Source: Clostridia bacterium (GTDB lineage Bacteria; Bacillota; Clostridia; Oscillospirales; CAG-272). Taken from it: a stretch of DNA of 45,246 nt. Each line of letters begins with the position of its first letter. The first letter of the stretch is position 1. The notes under the pieces were generated by a model. It saw nothing but the letters and a program-made list of their open reading frames with translations. It was not told the origin of the DNA and searched no databases. This document shows, one piece after another, positions 41,500 to 45,246 of the stretch. The stretch lies in NCBI GenBank assembly GCA_017466625.1, contig JAFTTT010000047.1, positions 1 through 45,246 on the forward strand, in the 5' to 3' direction. Position numbers and translations under genes: made by a program.

Positions 41500-42039
41500 A
41501 TGGCAAGAATTAAAACAGTTTATAATTCCGAGGTTGCTCCTGCACTCATGAAGAAGTTTGAGTATAAGAGCCCCATGCAGATCCCGCGCCTTGATAAGGT
41601 CGTTCTTAACATCGGCGCAGGCGATGCAAAGGAAAATGCAAAGGTTATCGATACCATCATCGCTGACCTCACTCTTATCACCGGTCAGAAGGCCGTTCCT
41701 ACGTACGCAAAGAAGTCCGTCGCTAACTTCAAGCTCCGTGCAGGACAGAAGATCGGCGCAAAGGTTACTCTTCGCGGCGAGAGAATGTACGAGTTCATCG
41801 ACCGTCTCTTCAACCTCTCCCTCCCCCGTGTCCGTGACTTCAAGGGTATCAACCCCAACGGCTTCGACGGACGTGGTAACTACTCTCTCGGACTTAAGGA
41901 ACAGCTTATATTCCCCGAGATCGAGTACGATAAGGTAGAGAAGATCCGCGGTATGGACATCGTTTTCGTAACTACCGCTAAGACCGACGAAGAAGCAAGA
42001 GAGCTCCTTTCCCTTATGGGCGCTCCCTTCGCTAAGTAA
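41500..42039 (+). CDS. rplE: 50S ribosomal protein L5
   Basis: 179 residues from the ATG at 41500, nine bases after AAGGAGG. It has [18 protein letters not shown] near 24-41, T-G-Q-K-A-V near 64-69, and [17 protein letters not shown] near 112-128. L5 binds 5S rRNA and contacts S13. Confidence 0.97.
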   Translation: MARIKTVYNSEVAPALMKKFEYKSPMQIPRLDKVVLNIGAGDAKENAKVIDTIIADLTLITGQKAVPTYAKKSVANFKLRAGQKIGAKVTLRGERMYEFIDRLFNLSLPRVRDFKGINPNGFDGRGNYSLGLKEQLIFPEIEYDKVEKIRGMDIVFVTTAKTDEEARELLSLMGAPFAK

Positions 42040-42056
42040 GAGAAGGAGATAACGAG

Positions 42057-42242
42057 ATGGCAAGAAAAGCTATGAAACTCAAGCAGCAGGCACCCCAGAA
42101 GTACAGTACCCGCGAGTACAACAGATGTAAGATCTGCGGACGCCCGCATGCTTATCTTCGTAAATTCGGAATTTGCCGTATCTGCTTCAGAGAGCTCGCA
42201 TACAAGGGCGAGATCCCCGGAGTAAGAAAGGCATCGTGGTAA
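42057..42242 (+). CDS. rpsN: 30S ribosomal protein S14, zinc type
   Basis: 61 residues, the short zinc-binding (C+) form. The Cys set is C-K-I-C-G-R near 24-29 and C-R-I-C-F-R near 40-45, with R-P-H-A-Y between. It is the only S14 in the operon and needs zinc. AGAAGGAG precedes the ATG. It is followed by a 68-base gap before rpsH. Confidence 0.96.
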   Translation: MARKAMKLKQQAPQKYSTREYNRCKICGRPHAYLRKFGICRICFRELAYKGEIPGVRKASW

Positions 42243-42310
42243 GCAGAACTGTCTGTGACAAATACTGACAAGTCACAAGCAAAGCTGGTTTACAAAGGAG
42301 GAAATATTAA

Positions 42311-42706
42311 ATGCAGATGTCAGACGTAATTGCGGATATGCTCACAAGAATCCGCAACGCAAGTAATGCAAAGCATGAAACAGTTGATATTCCCGCCTCC
42401 AACATGAAGAAGTCCATCGCGGACATCCTCGTAAAAGAGGGTTACGTAAAGGGCTACAACATCGTTGAGGACGGCAAGCAGGGAATCATCCGCGTAACGC
42501 TTAAGTACAACGGTAAGGACAAGGCGATCAAGGGTCTCCGCAGAGTCTCCAAGCCCGGTCTCCGTATTTACGCAAGCTGCGAGGATATGCCCCGCGTAAT
42601 GAACGGCCTCGGAGTCGCTATCGTATCCACCTCTAAGGGTGTTATGACCGACAAGGAAGCTCGTAAGAACAACATCGGCGGCGAAGTTCTCGCCTTCGTA
42701 TGGTAA
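42311..42706 (+). CDS. rpsH: 30S ribosomal protein S8
   Basis: 131 residues, usual length. It opens [14 protein letters not shown] near 4-17 and ends with the signature [13 protein letters not shown] near 107-119. S8 is the primary binder of the central 16S domain and in E. coli represses the spc operon. AAAGGAGG precedes the ATG. Confidence 0.97.
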   Translation: MQMSDVIADMLTRIRNASNAKHETVDIPASNMKKSIADILVKEGYVKGYNIVEDGKQGIIRVTLKYNGKDKAIKGLRRVSKPGLRIYASCEDMPRVMNGLGVAIVSTSKGVMTDKEARKNNIGGEVLAFVW

Positions 42707-42724
42707 TATCAGGAGGGAAAGAAT

Positions 42725-43264
42725 ATGTCAAGAATAGGCAGACAGCCCATCGTTCTTCCCGCCGGTGTTACCGTTACCGTTGGTGAAGACAATCTCGTAA
42801 CCGTAAAGGGCAAGCTCGGCGAGCTTTCCGAGCAGATCCGCCCTACTATCACAGTTAAGGTTGAAGGCAACGAAGTTCACGTTACTCGTGCTAACGACGA
42901 GAAGGAATGCAGAGCACTTCACGGCCTCAGCCGTACCCTTATCAACAACATGGTCATCGGTGTAACCGAGGGTTACTCGAAGAAGCTCGAGATCATCGGT
43001 GTTGGTTACCGTGCGCAGAAGCAGGGCAACAAGCTCGTGCTCAACCTCGGCTACTCTCACACGATCGAGTTCGTAGAAGAGAACGGAATCACCTTTGAGG
43101 TTCCGGACCAGACCAACGTAATCGTTAAGGGTATCTCGAAGCAGTCCGTTGGACAGATCGCGGCACAGATCCGTGAGAAGAGACCCCCCGAGCCCTACCT
43201 CGGCAAGGGTATCAAGTACTCCGGTGAATACATCCGCCGCAAGGCCGGTAAGACCGGTAAATAA
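42725..43264 (+). CDS. rplF: 50S ribosomal protein L6
   Basis: 179 residues, usual length. It opens S-R-I-G-R-Q-P-I near 2-9 and has the signature Y-I-R-R-K-A-G-K near 171-178, with [11 protein letters not shown] near 155-165. Two similar RNA-binding domains; L6 sits near the factor-binding site. AGGAGG precedes the ATG. Confidence 0.97.
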   Translation: MSRIGRQPIVLPAGVTVTVGEDNLVTVKGKLGELSEQIRPTITVKVEGNEVHVTRANDEKECRALHGLSRTLINNMVIGVTEGYSKKLEIIGVGYRAQKQGNKLVLNLGYSHTIEFVEENGITFEVPDQTNVIVKGISKQSVGQIAAQIREKRPPEPYLGKGIKYSGEYIRRKAGKTGK

Positions 43265-43282
43265 AGAAGGGAGTAGACATAA

Positions 43283-43642
43283 ATGGTTAGCAGAAAAGAC
43301 GCAAACATTCAGCGCCAGAAGAGACATAAGCGCATTCGTGCGAAGATCTCCGGAACTCCCGAGTGTCCTCGCCTCTGTGTCTACCGTTCTCTCAAGAACA
43401 TTCAGGCACAGATCATTGACGACGTTAACGGCGTGACCCTTTGCTCCGCTTCGACCCTCGGTAAGGGCTTCGAAGGCAACGGCGGCAACAAGGCAGCAGC
43501 AAGAGAAGTCGGCAAGAAGATCGCAGAGATCGCTCTTTCCAAGGGCATCGAAAACGTAGTATTCGACCGTGGCGGATACATCTATCACGGACGCGTGCTT
43601 GAGCTCGCTGAAGGCGCCCGCGAGGGCGGCCTCAAGTTCTGA
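43283..43642 (+). CDS. rplR: 50S ribosomal protein L18
   Basis: 119 residues, usual length. It has [16 protein letters not shown] near 4-19 and the C-terminal [12 protein letters not shown] near 94-105. L18 binds 5S rRNA together with L5. GAAGGGAG precedes the ATG. Confidence 0.97.
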   Translation: MVSRKDANIQRQKRHKRIRAKISGTPECPRLCVYRSLKNIQAQIIDDVNGVTLCSASTLGKGFEGNGGNKAAAREVGKKIAEIALSKGIENVVFDRGGYIYHGRVLELAEGAREGGLKF

Positions 43643-43660
43643 GGATAACGGAGGTTTATT

Positions 43661-44158
43661 ATGGAAAAGAAATTCAATCCGAATACCGGTGACCTTCAGG
43701 AAAAGCTCGTTGTCGTAAACCGTGTATCCAAGACCGTAAAGGGCGGACGTATCGCACGTTTCGCAGCTCTTATGGTTGTAGGTGACGGAAACGGTCACGT
43801 TGGCTACGGCCTCGGCAAAGCAGCCGAAGTTCCGGAAGCTATCCGCAAGGGCATCGAAGATGCAAAGAAAAACATGATCACCGTATCTCTTAAGGGTACT
43901 ACCATTCCCCACGAGGTTCTCGGTGTATACGGCGCAGGTAAGGTTCTTCTTAAGCCCGCTTCTGAAGGTACCGGACTTATCGCCGGCGGCACTGCAAGAA
44001 AGGTTCTTGAGATGGCGGGAGTCCGCGATGTCAGAGCTAAGTGCCTTCGTTCCAACAACCCCGTAAACGTAGTTAAGGCAACCTTTGAGGGCCTTAAGGC
44101 GCTTCGTACTGCTGAAGAGGTCGCAAAGGCCCGCGGCATCGAAGTAGCTGATCTCTGA
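43661..44158 (+). CDS. rpsE: 30S ribosomal protein S5
   Basis: 165 residues, usual length. It has the double-stranded-RNA-like motif [18 protein letters not shown] near 28-45 and [11 protein letters not shown] near 48-58, and N-P-V-N-V-V-K-A-T near 136-144. It contributes to translational accuracy. GGAGG precedes the ATG. Confidence 0.97.
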   Translation: MEKKFNPNTGDLQEKLVVVNRVSKTVKGGRIARFAALMVVGDGNGHVGYGLGKAAEVPEAIRKGIEDAKKNMITVSLKGTTIPHEVLGVYGAGKVLLKPASEGTGLIAGGTARKVLEMAGVRDVRAKCLRSNNPVNVVKATFEGLKALRTAEEVAKARGIEVADL

Positions 44159-44175
44159 TAAACGGGAGGTTAAAA

Positions 44176-44358
44176 ATGGAAAACGTAAAGGTAACGCTCG
44201 TAAAGAGCACAATCGGCGTGAAGCCCAATCAGAAGGCAACCGCTAAATCGCTCGGACTTGAAAAGATCGGTGACAGCATCGTACACGCAGACGACGCAGT
44301 TCTCGCCGGTAAGGTCAAGGTAATTTCTCACCTTGTTAAGGTTGAGAAGCAGGGCTGA
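44176..44358 (+). CDS. rpmD: 50S ribosomal protein L30
   Basis: 60 residues, the short bacterial form. It has V-K-V-T-L-V-K-S-T-I-G near 4-14 and K-A-T-A-K-S-L-G-L near 21-29, which are typical. GGGAGG precedes the ATG. Confidence 0.95.
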   Translation: MENVKVTLVKSTIGVKPNQKATAKSLGLEKIGDSIVHADDAVLAGKVKVISHLVKVEKQG

Positions 44359-44384
44359 TTCTATACTAATAAGGAGGAACTCCA

Positions 44385-44825
44385 ATGAAGCTCCATGAAC
44401 TTACACCGGCTGAAGGATCTGTAAAGAACGCATGGCGTAAGGGCAGAGGCCCCGGCTCCGGAAACGGCAAGACTGCCGGTAAGGGACACAAGGGTCAGAA
44501 TGCTCGCTCCGGCGGCGGCGTACGCCCCGGCTTCGAAGGCGGACAGATCCCGCTTTACAGAAAGCTCCCTAAAAGAGGTTTCAAGAACAGATTTGCAAAG
44601 GAATATACCACAGTAAATATCTCGGCGCTTAATTGCTTCGAGGACGGTGCGGTGATCGATCACCAGCTCCTTCTCGACGCTGGCCTTGCTCGCAAGGCAA
44701 ATGACGGTCTTAAGGTTCTCGGAAACGGCAACGTAGAAAAGAAGCTTACCGTTCGCGCCGCCGCATTCACCGCGGCTGCGAAGGAAAAGATCGAAGCAGC
44801 AGGCGGAAAGTGCGAGGTGGTCTAA
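44385..44825 (+). CDS. rplO: 50S ribosomal protein L15
   Basis: 146 residues, usual length. It opens L-H-E-L-T-P-A-E-G near 3-11, has the Gly-rich [17 protein letters not shown] near 21-37 and [11 protein letters not shown] near 57-67. L15 is a late 50S assembly protein. AAGGAGG precedes the ATG. secY starts at the next base after the stop. Confidence 0.97.
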   Translation: MKLHELTPAEGSVKNAWRKGRGPGSGNGKTAGKGHKGQNARSGGGVRPGFEGGQIPLYRKLPKRGFKNRFAKEYTTVNISALNCFEDGAVIDHQLLLDAGLARKANDGLKVLGNGNVEKKLTVRAAAFTAAAKEKIEAAGGKCEVV

Positions 44826-45246
44826 GTGTTCAAAACAGTAGTAAACGCTTGGAGAACGCCGGAACTTAAGAAAAAGATAGTATTCACTCTCGTGATACTC
44901 CTTCTTTACCGTCTTGGTTCCTGCATCCCCGTGCCCTACGTTAACGCACTTGTAGTCGAATCTTCCTTCAGTGCTCTTTCGGGCTCTATCTTCGATTACC
45001 TGACGATGCTTTCGGGTACCGGCTTTGCTCAGGCAAACCTGTTTGCACTGCCTCCACTGAGCTTCATCCCCGCATTGGCGAGTCTGAACTCTCCTCTGCT
45101 GGAAGGTATGCTTTACGCAGCACTGTGTATGTTAAACGGTGTCCCTTTCATCTTGGCGCTGGGTATGAATACAACAACATCTGGTGAAGCTTTTGGTTCT
45201 GCATTGATCACAACAGTTGCATTCTACGCTTGTGTAGTATTCGTAT
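44826..45246 (+). CDS. secY: Preprotein translocase SecY, 5' part (runs off the window; odd 3' portion)
   Basis: 140 codons starting at GTG (44826), preceded by GAGGTGG in the end of rplO. The first about 70 residues are SecY: V-N-A-W-R-T-P-E-L-K-K-K-I near 6-18, R-L-G-S-C-I-P-V-P near 29-37 and L-S-G-T-G-F-A-Q-A-N-L-F-A-L near 63-76. SecY normally continues with P-Y-I-N-A-S-I-I and a long loop to the next helix; here it reads P-P-L-S-F-I-P-A-L-A-S-L and a hydrophobic stretch with switched codon use. SecY is the channel protein of the translocon. The N-terminal identification is firm; the tail is suspect. Confidence 0.8.
   Translation, partial: MFKTVVNAWRTPELKKKIVFTLVILLLYRLGSCIPVPYVNALVVESSFSALSGSIFDYLTMLSGTGFAQANLFALPPLSFIPALASLNSPLLEGMLYAALCMLNGVPFILALGMNTTTSGEAFGSALITTVAFYACVVFV

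Noticed and set aside
42728-44239. Very long open frame (503 codons) on the minus strand across rplF-rpsE
   Set aside because: It is antisense to several unmistakable ribosomal protein genes, and long antisense frames here follow from the strong codon bias of those genes. The same applies to minus-strand frames at 37082-38458, 31839-33140, 25526-26662, 22296-23120 and 14084-15091.

Overview
The window looks like a chromosomal segment of a spore-forming, anaerobic, gut-type clostridium (Bacillota, Oscillospirales/Christensenellales-like; this placement is inference). Support comes from the adjacent gpr and spoIIP sporulation genes, a DUF4364 gene, a Gram-positive LtaS-like enzyme, mini-RNase III, a zinc-type S14, many TTGNNN-N17-TATAAT promoters, and strong GGAGG ribosome-binding sites. 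I saw no tRNA, rRNA, CRISPR array or transposase.

Layout. Positions 1-2868 hold a peptide-modification-like module: the C-terminal part of a short precursor-like peptide, a terminator, then an HPr-kinase-like protein, a PqqD-like protein, an S24/S26 peptidase and a PF14907-type nucleotidyltransferase. From 2902 to 11341 come housekeeping and cell-biology genes: an alpha/beta hydrolase, mrnC, gpr-spoIIP with a small Cys-rich membrane protein, a solute-binding lipoprotein, DUF4364, a sigma factor, a zinc-ribbon protein and a membrane protein. At 11344-11673 lies a 330-bp element with perfect terminal inverted repeats and eleven hairpins separated by mutually complementary spacers. At 11691-16286 is an L-rhamnose locus: an AraC-type regulator diverging from rhaB-rhaA-rhaD. 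A convergent MFS-like permease with a small membrane protein follows.

Positions 17788-28410 carry upp, a CinA C-terminal-domain gene, a large LtaS-like protein with a Gly-Thr-Thr-Pro linker, proB-proA-proC-rnhA, an acyl-CoA synthetase with a TetR regulator, and galactokinase. From 28596 to 33792 lie a YhaN-type ATPase, then a run of SLOG protein, a frameshifted lipoprotein, recA, recX and a TSCPD protein. Mosaic inverted repeats (28464-28572 and 33909-34169) sit between operons. An ECF transporter S component is on the minus strand at 34284-34886.

From 35042 to the end is the S10-spc ribosomal protein operon in canonical order (rpsJ, rplCDWB, rpsS, rplV, rpsC, rplP, rpmC, rpsQ, rplNXE, rpsN, rpsH, rplFR, rpsE, rpmD, rplO, secY), behind a roughly 380-nt structured leader. 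rpsQ has a one-base deletion that must be an error or something extraordinary. The last 200 bases of secY lose the conserved SecY sequence and change codon usage, so the right edge may be chimeric.

The observations most worth following up are the hairpin-ladder element, the precursor/kinase/PqqD/peptidase/nucleotidyltransferase module, the S10 leader, and the two single-base frameshifts with the odd secY tail as quality flags.
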